Assembly (NCBI RefSeq): GCF_965215655.1
Contig: NZ_OZ244111.1
Location: 1,488,001-1,552,000 of the forward strand
Direction: 5' to 3'
From: Nioella sp965215655
GTDB taxonomy: Bacteria > Pseudomonadota > Alphaproteobacteria > Rhodobacterales > Rhodobacteraceae
DNA length: 64,000 nucleotides
Shown: one piece after another, positions 8,530 to 17,687 of the stretch
Position numbering within the stretch: the first letter of the stretch is position 1
Layout: each line of letters begins with the position of its first letter
The notes under the pieces: model-generated
Told to the model about the DNA's origin: nothing
The model's database searches: none
The model's input: the letters and a program-made list of their open reading frames with translations, nothing else
Translations under genes and position numbers: made by a program

Positions 8530-9525
8530 CTACCAGCGCAGAACCGCCGAACCCCAGGCCAGGCCGCCGCCGATGGCCTCCGCGACCAGCAGGTCGCCGG
8601 GCTTGATATGGCCCTGAGCGACGCCAACCGACAGCGCCAGCGGGATCGAGGCAGCAGAGGTATTGCCGTGATCCTGCACCGTGACGATGACCCGATCCAT
8701 GCCGACACCCATCTTCTGGGCTGTGCGGGTGATGATCCTCAGATTGGCCTGATGTGGCACGATCCAGTCAACATCATCGGCCCCAAGCCCGGCGCGATCC
8801 AGCGCTGCATGTGCGGTTTGTGCAAGCTTTTCAACAGCATGGCGGAAGACCTCTTTGCCCTCCATCTTCAACACGCCGCTGGATTGGGTGCGCGACACGC
8901 CACCATCCACATAAAGCAGGTCGCGGAATTGCCCGTCGGAATGCAGATCGACCGACAGGATGCCACGATCGGCACTGGACCCGTCGCCTTCCCGCGCTTC
9001 CAGGATCAGCGCACCCGCGCCATCGCCGAACAGCACGCAGGTGGTGCGGTCTGTCCAATCCATGATGCGGCTGAAGGTTTCGGCGCCGATCACCAGCACA
9101 CGCTTGGCCTGGCCCGCCAGAACATAGGCATTCGCGGTCGAAAGCGCATAGATGAAGCCCGCACAGACCGCCTGCACATCGAAGGCAAAGCCGTGGCGCA
9201 TGCCAAGGCCCGCCTGAATCATCGTGGCGACGGAGGGAAAGGTCAGGTCGGGAGTCGAGGTGGCGACGATGATCGCGTCGATATCGTCCGGGGTCAGCCC
9301 GGCATTGTCCAGTGCAGCGCGGGCGGCCTTGATGCCCAGATCGGAGGTGGTTTCACCCTCGGCCGCAAAATGGCGGCGTTCAATGCCGGAGCGGGCGCGA
9401 ATCCATTCGTCGGACGTGTCCACCATGGCCTCGAACTCGGAGTTCGGGACCACGCGTTCGGGCAGGTAATGACCAATGCCAACCGCGACGGCTCGACGGG
9501 TCTTTGCGCCGGTTTCTCCGGTCAT
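8530..9525 (-). CDS. fabH: 3-oxoacyl-[acyl-carrier-protein] synthase III
   Basis: FabH condenses acetyl-CoA with malonyl-ACP to start fatty acid synthesis. The 331-residue protein shows the catalytic triad in order: Cys in DVQAVCAGFIYAL, His in WIVPHQANLRI and Asn in QDHGNTSAAS. The C-terminal GGGLAWGSAVLRW is typical. Its ATG overlaps the plsX stop by four bases, linking fatty acid initiation with phospholipid acyl-phosphate formation in one operon. Confidence 0.96.
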   Translation of the reverse strand: MTGETGAKTRRAVAVGIGHYLPERVVPNSEFEAMVDTSDEWIRARSGIERRHFAAEGETTSDLGIKAARAALDNAGLTPDDIDAIIVATSTPDLTFPSVATMIQAGLGMRHGFAFDVQAVCAGFIYALSTANAYVLAGQAKRVLVIGAETFSRIMDWTDRTTCVLFGDGAGALILEAREGDGSSADRGILSVDLHSDGQFRDLLYVDGGVSRTQSSGVLKMEGKEVFRHAVEKLAQTAHAALDRAGLGADDVDWIVPHQANLRIITRTAQKMGVGMDRVIVTVQDHGNTSAASIPLALSVGVAQGHIKPGDLLVAEAIGGGLAWGSAVLRW

Positions 9526-10613
9526 TCTTCGGAACCTCCGTTCACCTGGGCAATCGCCCGTTCAGATGCCGCGATACGCGCGGCCAGACGGTCACTGAAC
9601 CCGGCTGCCGACAGTTCTGCCGCCAGTTTGATCGCCGCCGACACCCCGGTTCCGTCAGAGGAGCCATGGGATTTGACCACGGTGCCGTTCAGACCCAAGA
9701 AGACCCCGCCATTCACCCGGCGCGGATCGATCCGCCGCGACAGGCGCTGCAAAGAGGTATAAGCCAGCACGGCGGCCAGCTTCGACAGGATGGAATAGCG
9801 GAAGGCTTCGCCCAGAAAGTCGCGGATCAACCCGGCTGTGCCTTCGCCGGTTTTCAGGGCGACATTGCCGGTGAAGCCGTCGGTCACGATCACGTCGACC
9901 CTATCAGACGGGATGTCACCGCCCTCGACAAAGCCCACATACTCGAAATTCGCGGCATTCGCGGCCGCGGCGATATTCTGCGAGGCGAGCTTCAATTCTG
10001 CCCGGCCCTTGAATTCCTCGGTGCCGACATTCAGCAGCCCCACCCGTGGACGCCGAAGCCCGAGCCCGTTGCGCGCATAGGAGGCCCCCATGAGCGCATA
10101 ATGCAGAAGCTCGGTCTCATCGGCGCGGATATCGGCCCCGACATCGAGCATGATGTTGAACCCGTGCGGATTGCGCGAGGGCCAGAGGCAGGCAATGGCG
10201 GGGCGGTTCACGCCCTCGATCTTGCGCAGGCGCACCATGCTGATGGCCATGAGCGCGCCGGTATTGCCGCAGCTGATGGCCACGGTCGCTTCGCGGTTGC
10301 GCACCGATTCGATGGCCGACCACATGGAGGTGTCCTTGCCAGACCGCATGACCTGGCTTGGCTTGTCCTCCATGGTGACGACATCTGCGGCATGGCGAAT
10401 GTCACAACGCCCGGCAAGTTCGGACTTGCGGGCGATGAGGCTTTCCAGCTCGGACTTGTTGCCGTGAACGATGAAGCTCAGACTTTGGTTCTTGGCGGCG
10501 GATTTCGCCATGCCGTCGACAATTGCCGACGGCCCGCGATCCCCGCCCATGGCGTCGATTGACAGCACGATCTGAGACGCTGAAACGTCGCTTGCTCGTG
10601 CTGTGTCTGCCAT
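9522..10613 (-). CDS. plsX: Phosphate acyltransferase PlsX
   Basis: PlsX makes acyl-phosphate from acyl-ACP for PlsY-dependent glycerophospholipid synthesis. The 363-residue protein contains the family opening SIDAMGGDRGPSAIVDGM, then SCGNTGALMAISMVRLRKIEGVNRPAI, LDVGAD, and the C-terminal HGSSDGTGVSAAIKLA. It sits between rpmF and fabH as in most alphaproteobacteria. The ATG at 10613 follows rpmF by 30 bp. Confidence 0.96.
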   Translation of the reverse strand: MADTARASDVSASQIVLSIDAMGGDRGPSAIVDGMAKSAAKNQSLSFIVHGNKSELESLIARKSELAGRCDIRHAADVVTMEDKPSQVMRSGKDTSMWSAIESVRNREATVAISCGNTGALMAISMVRLRKIEGVNRPAIACLWPSRNPHGFNIMLDVGADIRADETELLHYALMGASYARNGLGLRRPRVGLLNVGTEEFKGRAELKLASQNIAAAANAANFEYVGFVEGGDIPSDRVDVIVTDGFTGNVALKTGEGTAGLIRDFLGEAFRYSILSKLAAVLAYTSLQRLSRRIDPRRVNGGVFLGLNGTVVKSHGSSDGTGVSAAIKLAAELSAAGFSDRLAARIAASERAIAQVNGGSEE

Positions 10614-10643
10614 GTTGGACCTGCCTTGGACGAACCCGCTGCG

Positions 10644-10850
10644 TTACGCTGCGTCGTCGTCCAGGTCGATCTCGTCCGCCTGCGCGATAACTTCGCGATC
10701 TGCATAGGTGCCGCAGGACGGGCAAATGTGGTGCGGGCGCTTGAGTTCGCCGCAAGAGGGGCACTCGTTCGGATTGCCAGCGGTCAGCGAATCGTGTGCA
10801 CGACGCATATTCCGGCGCGAACGGGTGACTTTATTCTGGGGGACAGCCAT
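10644..10850 (-). CDS. rpmF: 50S ribosomal protein L32
   Basis: The 68 residues begin MAVPQNKVTRSRRNMRRAHD, the universal L32 start, and contain the zinc-ribbon pairs CPSC and CPSC. The acidic C-terminus (EIDLDDDAA) is common in the group. It is the first gene of the rpmF-plsX-fabH-ihfA-merR set. The 223-bp region upstream (10851-11073) probably carries the operon promoter, though I see no unambiguous -35/-10 pair. Confidence 0.97.
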   Translation of the reverse strand: MAVPQNKVTRSRRNMRRAHDSLTAGNPNECPSCGELKRPHHICPSCGTYADREVIAQADEIDLDDDAA

Positions 10851-11073
10851 GTCTCAACCTCGGTGTTTTTGCAGGGTGGGCTGTGGCAGCTTTGCCCCGC
10901 TTGCGTCTTTCAAATCGTTCTGTCTCGTATCCGCCTTGCATGCGTCGTTCCGGCTGGTCCGGACCGGCCGGGAGCGCACGAACGGCGCGTCAGTCCTACG
11001 CGGCGAATGAGGCCGGGAACATACTCGGATTCCCCCGTCATGCAAGCCCTAATCACCAACCCGGTATCCCGCG

Positions 11074-11649
11074 TCAATCCGTGCTGTCATCGGCATCCGG
11101 CTTGCCAAGCTTATCGCGCAATTCCGCAAGCGCCGCAAAGGGTTTCACGGCCTCGTCGGTCAGCGGCACGACGCCCGGTTCGGCAACGCTGACAGAGCCG
11201 AGCTCGGCCCCGTCGGCGCGGGGATAGAGAGGCAGGTTCAACGCCAGCGCCTCGGCCATGACCATCGCGGGGTCGATATGGGTCCCGAGCGGCTCAATCG
11301 TGTCATCCTCGGGCATCTCGGCCTCGCCATCCTCATCCAGAGCCAGATCGGGCATTCTGGCAAGGAAGCGTCGCGTCACCTCCACGTCGATCCGCGTCGT
11401 GACCGGGGCCAGTGTCACCACGCAGGGCTGCACAACCGTCGCCCCAAGCTTGCCGTCGAGCCGCCAGTCACGCTTGCCGTCGGCCCGGATGTCCCCGGCG
11501 AAGCGCAGTTTGCGAATCCCGTCAATGCCCAGATCCGCCGCCAGGCCCGCGCGGGCCGGGGCATCGGGCACGATCTCGAACCGGGTCGGGGTCTTGGTGG
11601 ACAGCTCCGACAGCGCGTATCCGGGCTCGGCAGGCTTGGATTGGGTCAT
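11074..11649 (-). CDS. DUF177 (YceD-like) protein, partner gene of rpmF
   Basis: The product has 191 residues from the ATG at 11649, preceded by AGGAG; longer upstream starts lack a site. The DUF177 core is visible as LRFAGDIRADGKRDWRLDGKLGATVVQPCVVTLAPVTTRIDVEVTRRF with a single conserved Cys, then an acidic stretch and LALNLPLYPRADGA. YceD homologues are encoded next to rpmF throughout bacteria and have been linked to 23S rRNA accumulation. It diverges from the lipoprotein gene at 11794. Confidence 0.88.
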   Translation of the reverse strand: MTQSKPAEPGYALSELSTKTPTRFEIVPDAPARAGLAADLGIDGIRKLRFAGDIRADGKRDWRLDGKLGATVVQPCVVTLAPVTTRIDVEVTRRFLARMPDLALDEDGEAEMPEDDTIEPLGTHIDPAMVMAEALALNLPLYPRADGAELGSVSVAEPGVVPLTDEAVKPFAALAELRDKLGKPDADDSTD

Positions 11650-11793
11650 CGGCTGCTCCTGTTCGATGCGGCGCGGCGTCGGGCAGCTTACGCGGAACTT
11701 GCCCTGTGCGCCATGGTCGGTTAAGCCGATAGAAAGCTTTGCCGGGCCTTGCAAGAGCCCGGTGCGATTGGGCGTGCAGGAGGATCAGGGCAG

Positions 11794-12255
11794 ATGATCA
11801 GACAGCTTCGAGGCGGACGGCTGATTCTCGCGGGTCTTCTGGCCCTTGGTGTCAGCGCCTGTGCGGCGACCTACACAAATCACGGTTACATCCCGCCCGC
11901 CGAAGACCTGGAGATGATTCTGCCCGGCGTTGATACCCGCGACAGCGTGGCGGAAACCATCGGCCGCCCTGCGGCCTCCGGTGTCGTGTCGGACAGCACC
12001 TGGTTCTATGTCGCCTCGCGTCACCGCCATTTCACCTATAACGCCCCCGAAGTGGTGGAGCGGGATATCGTGGCGATCAGCTTCGACAGTCGCGGTACGG
12101 TGGAAAACATCCGGGAGCTTGGGCTGGAGGACGGGGAGATCGTGCGCTTCTCGCGTCGTGTAACGGAATCCAACATTCAGGAAGTCACCTTCCTGCGGCA
12201 ACTGATCGGCAATGTCGGTCGGGTGAACATCGCCGAAGCGCTGAACGGCAACTGA
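11794..12255 (+). CDS. bamE: Outer membrane assembly lipoprotein, BamE/SmpA family
   Basis: BamE is an accessory lipoprotein of the BAM complex that inserts outer-membrane barrels. The 153-residue precursor has a lipoprotein signal ending VSAC, placing the lipidated Cys near residue 23. The SmpA/OmlA domain follows: ILPGVDTRDSVAETIGRPAASG, DSTWFYVASR and VVERDIVAISFDSRGTVENI. The ATG at 11794 follows AGGAGG nine bases upstream; an earlier in-frame ATG at 11749 would bury the signal peptide. It diverges from DUF177. Confidence 0.88.
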   Translation: MIRQLRGGRLILAGLLALGVSACAATYTNHGYIPPAEDLEMILPGVDTRDSVAETIGRPAASGVVSDSTWFYVASRHRHFTYNAPEVVERDIVAISFDSRGTVENIRELGLEDGEIVRFSRRVTESNIQEVTFLRQLIGNVGRVNIAEALNGN

Positions 12256-12401
12256 CCGGTCTTTCAGACTGGGATGTCCCCCCGATGACGGTTTCGGCAG
12301 GTTGAGGCTTGTCGTCTTGATGTCATGCCCCCACAGTAACAGTGTATGAGCAATGGTAAGCGCCGTCGGCCCGATGGCGCCGGAGTATAGAGGTTCAGCG
12401 C

Positions 12402-13154
12402 ATGAACCGACCGCTGACGCTGACACGAGGCCGATTCACGGCCCGATTTGCCCGGTCCGAGGGCGATCTCCATGCGGCCCAGAGACTGCGATTCCGATGT
12501 TTTCGGGGCGGGCGGCAGGATCCGGCTGCGCGTGATCACGACAAGTTCGACCGGCTGTGTCGCCATGTCCTGATAGAGGACAGCGCGACCGGTCAACTGG
12601 TCTGCTGCTACAGGCTTCTGTTTCTGGAAAGCGGTGCAGAGATCGCGCGCAGCTATTCTGCCCAGTATTACGAGCTCTCCGGTCTCGCGGGATTTGCGCG
12701 CCCGATGGTCGAGATGGGCCGCTTCTGCATGGATCCGCTGAAGCACGATCCTGACATCCTGCGTCTGGCGTGGGGAACCATGACCGCTTTGGTGGACCGC
12801 GACGGGGTCGAGATGCTGTTCGGCTGTTCGTCCTTCCGGGGAACCGATGCCGTGCCCTATGCCGATGCCTTTGCGCTGTTGCGGCAACGCCATGTCGCGC
12901 CGGACTGCTGGCGGCCCGGGGTCAAGGCGGGCCGGGTGATCGAGTTCTCGACCCTGACCGGTGCCACCCCTGACCCGCGGCTGGCACAATCCGGAATGCC
13001 GCCGCTGTTGCGGACCTATCTGCTGATGGGGGGCTGGGTCAGCGATCACGCGGTGATCGACCCGGATCTCGATACGCTGCATGTATTCACCGGGCTGGAA
13101 ATCCGCGCAGTACCGGCAGGCCGTGCCCGCTTGCTGCGCGCCCTTGCGAAATGA
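12402..13154 (+). CDS. olsB: L-ornithine N(alpha)-acyltransferase OlsB-like
   Basis: OlsB transfers a 3-hydroxyacyl group from ACP to ornithine, the first step of ornithine lipid synthesis at the inner membrane. The 250-residue protein has the GNAT-related layout of the family: AAQRLRFRCF near residue 25, HDKFDRLCRHVLIED, then YYELSGL, MVEMGRFCMDP and MLFGCSSFRGTD. No olsA (second acylation) gene is adjacent. The start is the first ATG in frame after the 146-bp gap from bamE. Confidence 0.88.
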   Translation: MNRPLTLTRGRFTARFARSEGDLHAAQRLRFRCFRGGRQDPAARDHDKFDRLCRHVLIEDSATGQLVCCYRLLFLESGAEIARSYSAQYYELSGLAGFARPMVEMGRFCMDPLKHDPDILRLAWGTMTALVDRDGVEMLFGCSSFRGTDAVPYADAFALLRQRHVAPDCWRPGVKAGRVIEFSTLTGATPDPRLAQSGMPPLLRTYLLMGGWVSDHAVIDPDLDTLHVFTGLEIRAVPAGRARLLRALAK

Positions 13155-13307
13155 CCCTCGCGCGAGGCGGGTGGGGGCAGGACCGCGATCCGGGCGCGGG
13201 AGGCGCAGTCCGGGCTGGCAACGGGTTGGGGGGCGAACGCGGCGCAAGCCAATTGCTCACTATGCCCCGAACCGATGCCGAGAGTGTCCTGCAAGTCCCG
13301 ACACGGG

Positions 13308-13805
13308 TCAGTAGATATAGCGGATCTGGTCGGTCCAGAACCGTTCCATGCGCTTCAGCGAGTGGTTCACCTGGTCGATGCCATCGGGCCCGAGCACACC
13401 TTTTTCCTGAAGCGTGTCCGCATGGCGGCGAAACAGCCCGGTCACCACATCGCGCACTTCGCGGCCGCGATCGGTCAGTCGCACCCGCACCGACCTGCGG
13501 TCGATCTCGCAGCGCTGGTGGTGCATGTAGCCCATCTCGACCAGCTTCTTGAGGTTGTAGGACACGTTCGACCCCTGGTAATAGCCGCGCGATTTCAGTT
13601 CGCCCGCCGTCACCTCGTGATCGCCGATATTAAACAGCAGCAGCGCCTGAACGGCGTTGATATCCAGCACGCCCACGCGTTCAAACTCATCCTTGATCAC
13701 GTCGAGCAAGAGCCTGTGCAGCCGTTCCACCAGCGACAGGGATTCCAGATATCCCGGCATGACACCGTGCCGGGAGGTTTCGCCAAGGGGGCTGTGCAAA
13801 CTCAT
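13308..13805 (-). CDS. MarR-family winged-helix regulator (LdtR-like)
   Basis: The 165 residues carry a MarR fold: INAVQALLLFNIGDHEVTAGELKSRGYYQGSNVSYNLKKLVEMGYMHHQRCEIDRRSVRVRLT covers the winged helix. The RGYYQGSNVSYNLKKL recognition segment resembles my memory of LdtR, the Liberibacter regulator of an L,D-transpeptidase gene. The target in this genome is unknown; no transpeptidase gene is adjacent. Two tandem ATG codons (13808, 13805) are possible starts. The second has better spacing from GGAG. Confidence 0.85.
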   Translation of the reverse strand: MSLHSPLGETSRHGVMPGYLESLSLVERLHRLLLDVIKDEFERVGVLDINAVQALLLFNIGDHEVTAGELKSRGYYQGSNVSYNLKKLVEMGYMHHQRCEIDRRSVRVRLTDRGREVRDVVTGLFRRHADTLQEKGVLGPDGIDQVNHSLKRMERFWTDQIRYIY

Positions 13806-13881
13806 CATGATCTCCGCATATCTGCTTGCCCCGCAGACTTGCCGATATTTCCAAATAATGAGTTAAACGCGCCCCAGTTTT

Positions 13882-14154
13882 TCAGGAGCTTTGTTTCGAT
13901 GCCGCCCCATCTGCCAGAACCCGTGCGAATTCCGACATGTATTCAGGGGCTTGCCGCTGACCAGAGATCCATTGGTAAAGATCCTGGTCTTCCTCTTCCA
14001 GCACCCGTTCAAAGAGATCCAGCGCCGCATCATCGGCCGATTTCAGATGCGCGTCAGCCCATCCGCCCAGGATCAGGTCCATTTCCTTGGTGCCCCTGTG
14101 CCAGGCCCGCATGTGCAGGCGCTTGATGCGAATCTCGCGCGGCTCGGTGCTCAT
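13882..14154 (-). CDS. sdhE: FAD assembly factor SdhE
   Basis: SdhE helps attach FAD covalently to the flavoprotein subunit of succinate dehydrogenase. The 90 residues contain the diagnostic RGTKEMDLIL (RGxxE) motif, then LFERVLEEEDQDLYQWI. Its ATG overlaps the stop of the upstream XRE gene by four bases, so translation is coupled. No sdh genes are present in the window. Confidence 0.92.
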   Translation of the reverse strand: MSTEPREIRIKRLHMRAWHRGTKEMDLILGGWADAHLKSADDAALDLFERVLEEEDQDLYQWISGQRQAPEYMSEFARVLADGAASKQSS

Positions 14155-14561
14155 GTGCGGCCTTCCTCTTTGGACAGGGTCTTGCGCAGCCGCTTTTCAA
14201 GGCGGCCCATCTGCTCGCCAAGCCGGGCGTGCTCCTGCCGGATCTGTCGCAGGTCGAGGATGACCTGATTGAGGTCACCTTCCACATCCACCAGATCGGG
14301 GTCTTCGGGGCCGCTGCCTTCCCCGGTCAGCAGCCAGCGGATCGACACGTTCAGCAGCCCGGCCACCATCTGCAGCTTGTTGGCACGCGGTTCGCTCCAG
14401 TCGTTTTCCCAGGCCACGATGGTCTTGAGTTTCACACCCAATCGCCGCGCCATGTCTTCCTGACTTACTCCCGCCGCCTCGCGCGCACCGGCAAGCCGAT
14501 CTCCGAACGTGGCGATCTCTTCGCTGAACCAATCCGCTTGGCCTGGGGTCGTGTCGGTCAT
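14151..14561 (-). CDS. XRE-family helix-turn-helix protein
   Basis: The 136-residue protein begins at an ATG preceded by AAGGAG. An HTH_3 domain spans about residues 20-80 (FGDRLAGAREAAGVSQEDMARRLGV, IVAWENDWSEPRANKLQMVAGLL). The C-terminal 50 residues (LNQVILDLRQIRQEHARLGEQMGRLEKRL) form a predicted coiled coil, probably for oligomerisation. It overlaps sdhE and diverges from the aminotransferase at 14684. Target genes are unknown, with autoregulation of this pair plausible. Confidence 0.85.
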   Translation of the reverse strand: MTDTTPGQADWFSEEIATFGDRLAGAREAAGVSQEDMARRLGVKLKTIVAWENDWSEPRANKLQMVAGLLNVSIRWLLTGEGSGPEDPDLVDVEGDLNQVILDLRQIRQEHARLGEQMGRLEKRLRKTLSKEEGRT

Positions 14562-14683
14562 TCCATCTCCTTCCACGGGGCATTTTGGCCCCTTGATCGT
14601 TAAGCATCGCGACCCTAAGCAGGGCACGAGCCGATGTAAACCGGACCGATTGACCGGCCCCCTCGCAACCCTGGAGAATTCAG

Positions 14684-15886
14684 ATGACCTTCCTGTCCGA
14701 AACGCTGGCCCGCGTGAAACCTTCGCCGACCATCGCGGTGTCCACCCTTGCGGCGGAACTCAAGGCCGCGGGCAAGGACGTGATCGGCCTGGGCGCGGGG
14801 GAGCCCGATTTCAACACACCTCAGAACATCTGTGACGCGGCGAAAGCGGCGATTGATGCAGGCAAGACCAAATACACCGCTCCCGATGGCATCGTGGAGC
14901 TGAAACAGGCGATCTGCGACAAGCTGCAACGCGACAACGGGCTGAGCTACACGACCAAACAGGTCAGCATCGGCACCGGCGGCAAGCAGATCCTCTACAA
15001 CGCGCTGATGGCGACGCTCAATCCCGGCGATGAGGTGGTCATTCCCGCGCCCTACTGGGTCAGCTACCCCGATATGGTGCTGCTTGCGGGCGGCGAGCCG
15101 GTGATTGCCTCGGCCCGCGCCGAAAACGCCTACAAGCTGACGGCAGAGGAGCTGGAGGCGGCGATTACGCCGAAAACCAAGTGGTTCATCTTCAACTCGC
15201 CCTCGAACCCCACCGGGGCCGGTTACAATCGCGAGGAACTGAAGGCGCTGACCGATGTCCTGATGCGCCATCCGCATGTCTGGGTGATGACCGACGACAT
15301 GTATGAACACCTGGTCTATGACGGGTTCGAATTCGTGACGCCCGCGCAGGTGGAGCCCGGGCTTTACGACCGCACGCTCACCTGCAACGGCGTGTCCAAG
15401 GCCTATGCGATGACCGGATGGCGGATCGGCTATGCAGCCGGACCAGAGCTGTTGATCGGTGCGATGCGCAAGATCCAGTCGCAATCGACCTCGAACCCCT
15501 GTTCGATCAGCCAGTGGGCCGCCGTCGAAGCGCTGAATGGCACCCAGGACTATATCGCAACCAATAACGAGGTCTTCAAACGCCGCCGCAATATGGTGGT
15601 CGAGATGCTGAACGCCGCCAAGGGCATCACCTGCCCGACGCCGGAAGGCGCCTTCTATGTCTATCCCTCCATCGCGGGCTGCATGGGCAAGACCACGCCG
15701 GGCGGCAAAGTGATCGAGACCGATGAGGATTTCGCAACCGCGCTGCTGGAGGAAAAAGGCGTCGCCGTTGTGTTCGGCGGGGCCTTCGGCCTTTCCCCCA
15801 ATTTCCGCGTGTCCTACGCGACATCGGACGAGAATCTTGAGAAGGCGTGCAAACGCATCCAGGAATTCTGCGCTGAACTAAGCTGA
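14684..15886 (+). CDS. aspC: Aspartate aminotransferase (class I, PLP-dependent)
   Basis: The enzyme interconverts aspartate and oxaloacetate using 2-oxoglutarate. The 400-residue protein has the I-gamma subgroup pattern: LGAGEPDFNTP near residue 35, NSPSNPTGAGY, the PLP lysine in CNGVSKAYAMTGWRIGY, and the substrate-binding Arg in FRVSYATSDE. AGAATTC-type spacing precedes the ATG. A strong hairpin terminator follows 25 bp downstream, so it is a single-gene unit. Prephenate activity, known for some relatives, cannot be excluded. Confidence 0.93.
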   Translation: MTFLSETLARVKPSPTIAVSTLAAELKAAGKDVIGLGAGEPDFNTPQNICDAAKAAIDAGKTKYTAPDGIVELKQAICDKLQRDNGLSYTTKQVSIGTGGKQILYNALMATLNPGDEVVIPAPYWVSYPDMVLLAGGEPVIASARAENAYKLTAEELEAAITPKTKWFIFNSPSNPTGAGYNREELKALTDVLMRHPHVWVMTDDMYEHLVYDGFEFVTPAQVEPGLYDRTLTCNGVSKAYAMTGWRIGYAAGPELLIGAMRKIQSQSTSNPCSISQWAAVEALNGTQDYIATNNEVFKRRRNMVVEMLNAAKGITCPTPEGAFYVYPSIAGCMGKTTPGGKVIETDEDFATALLEEKGVAVVFGGAFGLSPNFRVSYATSDENLEKACKRIQEFCAELS

Positions 15887-15911
15887 GCGTCCCCACTCTG
15901 CGATCATCAAT

Positions 15912-15948
15912 CAGGCCCCGTCATGACCCATGGCGGGGCCTGTCTTTT
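15912..15948 (+). terminator. Intrinsic terminator of aspC
   Basis: The arms CAGGCCCCG and CGGGGCCTG form a perfect 9-bp stem with a 13-base loop. TCTTTT follows directly, as in a Rho-independent terminator. Confidence 0.85.
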
Positions 15949-16037
15949 GAACGGGCGATCTTTTGGGCTTTTGGGCGGGCGTGCCGCTCGTTATGCTTCT
16001 GCATGATCCGGGCACGGGGATGCGAAGGAGCCAAGAC

Positions 16038-17687
16038 TTGAACATCCTGTTCATCATGTATGACCAACTGCGCTTCGACTATCTCAGCTGCGCCGGGCAC
16101 CCGCATCTGCACACCCCCAATTTCGACCGGGTGGCGGCGAAGGGGGTGCGGTTTACCAATGCTTATTGCCAGTCGCCCATCTGTGGCGCCAGCCGTATGA
16201 GCTTTTACACCGGGCGCTATGCGTCTTCGCACGGGGCGCAGTGGAACGGCTACCCCCTGCGCGTGGGTGAACAGACAATGGGTGACCACCTGCGCAAGGT
16301 GGGGATGGACTGCTGGCTCATTGGCAAGACCCATATGAAGGCCGACGCCGAGGGCATGGCACGGCTTGGGCTGGAGCCTGACAGCCTGATCGGCGCGCGA
16401 CAGGCGGAATGCGGGTTCGACGCATGGGTGCGCGATGACGGGCTGTGGGCCGAAGGGCCGGACGGGTTCTATGACGAAAAACGCTCCCCCTATAATGAGT
16501 ACCTGAAATCAAAGGGATATGGCGGCGACAACCCGTGGTCGCAGTACGCCAATGCCGGTGTCAGGGATGGCAAGATTGCCTCGGCCTGGATGTTCGACAA
16601 TTGCGACTTGCCCGCCAATATCCGCGAGGAAGACAGCGAAACCCCCTGGCTGACGCAAAAGACGATTGAGTTCATGGAGGCGCAGACCGGCCCCTGGTGT
16701 GCCCATGTCTCCTATATCAAGCCGCATTGGCCCTATATCGTGCCTGCGCCCTATCACGACATGTACGGCGCCAATCACGTGCCCGCGCCCACGCGATCCG
16801 AGGACGAATGGCGCGACATCCACCCGGTTTTTGGGGCTTTCCTGAAGGGCAAGGTGGCCGAGGCCTTTCAGCGAGAGGAGGTCCGGCAAAAGGTCATCCC
16901 GGCCTATATGGGCCTGATCAAGCAATGCGATGACCAGTTGGGGGTGATCCTCGATTATCTTGACCGCACGGGGAAGGCGGATGACACGATGATCGTGCTG
17001 ACCTCGGACCATGGCGATTATCTGGGCGATCACTGGATGGGGGAAAAGGACCTGTTCCACGACCCCTCGGTCAAGATCCCGATGATCGTCTATGACCCGC
17101 GCAAAGAGGCCGATGCCACACGCGGCACCACTTGTGACGCGCTGGTGGAATCTCTCGACCTGGCCGCCACCTTCGTGGAGGTCGCGGGCGGCGAGGTGCC
17201 GGGCCATATTATCGAGGGTCGGTCGCTCATGCCGTGGCTGCGTGGGGAAAGACCGGAATGGCGCGACTTCGTCGTCAGCGAATACGACTATTCGGCGCGG
17301 CCCTTTGGCGAAACGCTGGTCAGCCGCAGCGCCGATGCGCGGCTTTTCATGGTGTTTGACGGGCGCTGGAAGCTGGTCCATGCCGAAGGCGGGTTCCGCC
17401 CGATGCTGTTCGATCTGGAGACCGACCCCGATGAGCTGAACGACCTCGCGCGCGATCCCGGCCATGAGGATCAGATCGCGCGGCTGAGGGGCCTGCTGGC
17501 CGAATGGGGTCTGCGTCTGTCGCAGCGGGTGACGAAATCGGATGCCGATATCGCCGCCATGCGGGGCAGATCCCTCCGGCGCGGGATTTTGCCGTTTCTC
17601 TATGATGGCAGCGAGGTGCCAGCCGAACTGGTGGAGAAATACCAGGGACTGGCTGAAGCGAATTACGCAAGTGGCAGCGATGAGTGA
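16038..17687 (+). CDS. Type I sulfatase / phosphonate monoester hydrolase-like enzyme
   Basis: This is an alkaline-phosphatase-superfamily hydrolase. The formylglycine motif CGASR lies in QSPICGASRMSFYTGRY, so a sulfatase-modifying enzyme elsewhere must oxidise the Cys. Metal-binding segments are FIMYDQLRFDY near the N-terminus and LTSDHGDYLGDH later. I prefer the TTG start at 16038 (549 residues): GAAGGAG ends seven bases before it, and it places NILFIMYDQ at the N-terminus as in relatives. An in-frame ATG at 16020 adds six residues. There is no signal peptide, so it is cytoplasmic. It overlaps the TRAP permease by eight bases, which suggests that its substrate is imported by that transporter. 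Confidence 0.82.
   Translation: MNILFIMYDQLRFDYLSCAGHPHLHTPNFDRVAAKGVRFTNAYCQSPICGASRMSFYTGRYASSHGAQWNGYPLRVGEQTMGDHLRKVGMDCWLIGKTHMKADAEGMARLGLEPDSLIGARQAECGFDAWVRDDGLWAEGPDGFYDEKRSPYNEYLKSKGYGGDNPWSQYANAGVRDGKIASAWMFDNCDLPANIREEDSETPWLTQKTIEFMEAQTGPWCAHVSYIKPHWPYIVPAPYHDMYGANHVPAPTRSEDEWRDIHPVFGAFLKGKVAEAFQREEVRQKVIPAYMGLIKQCDDQLGVILDYLDRTGKADDTMIVLTSDHGDYLGDHWMGEKDLFHDPSVKIPMIVYDPRKEADATRGTTCDALVESLDLAATFVEVAGGEVPGHIIEGRSLMPWLRGERPEWRDFVVSEYDYSARPFGETLVSRSADARLFMVFDGRWKLVHAEGGFRPMLFDLETDPDELNDLARDPGHEDQIARLRGLLAEWGLRLSQRVTKSDADIAAMRGRSLRRGILPFLYDGSEVPAELVEKYQGLAEANYASGSDE

Noticed and set aside
16020..16038. Frameshift or upstream start of the sulfatase
   Set aside because: The frame is intact; the only question is which start is used. 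The TTG has the better ribosome binding site and the ATG at 16020 remains an alternative.
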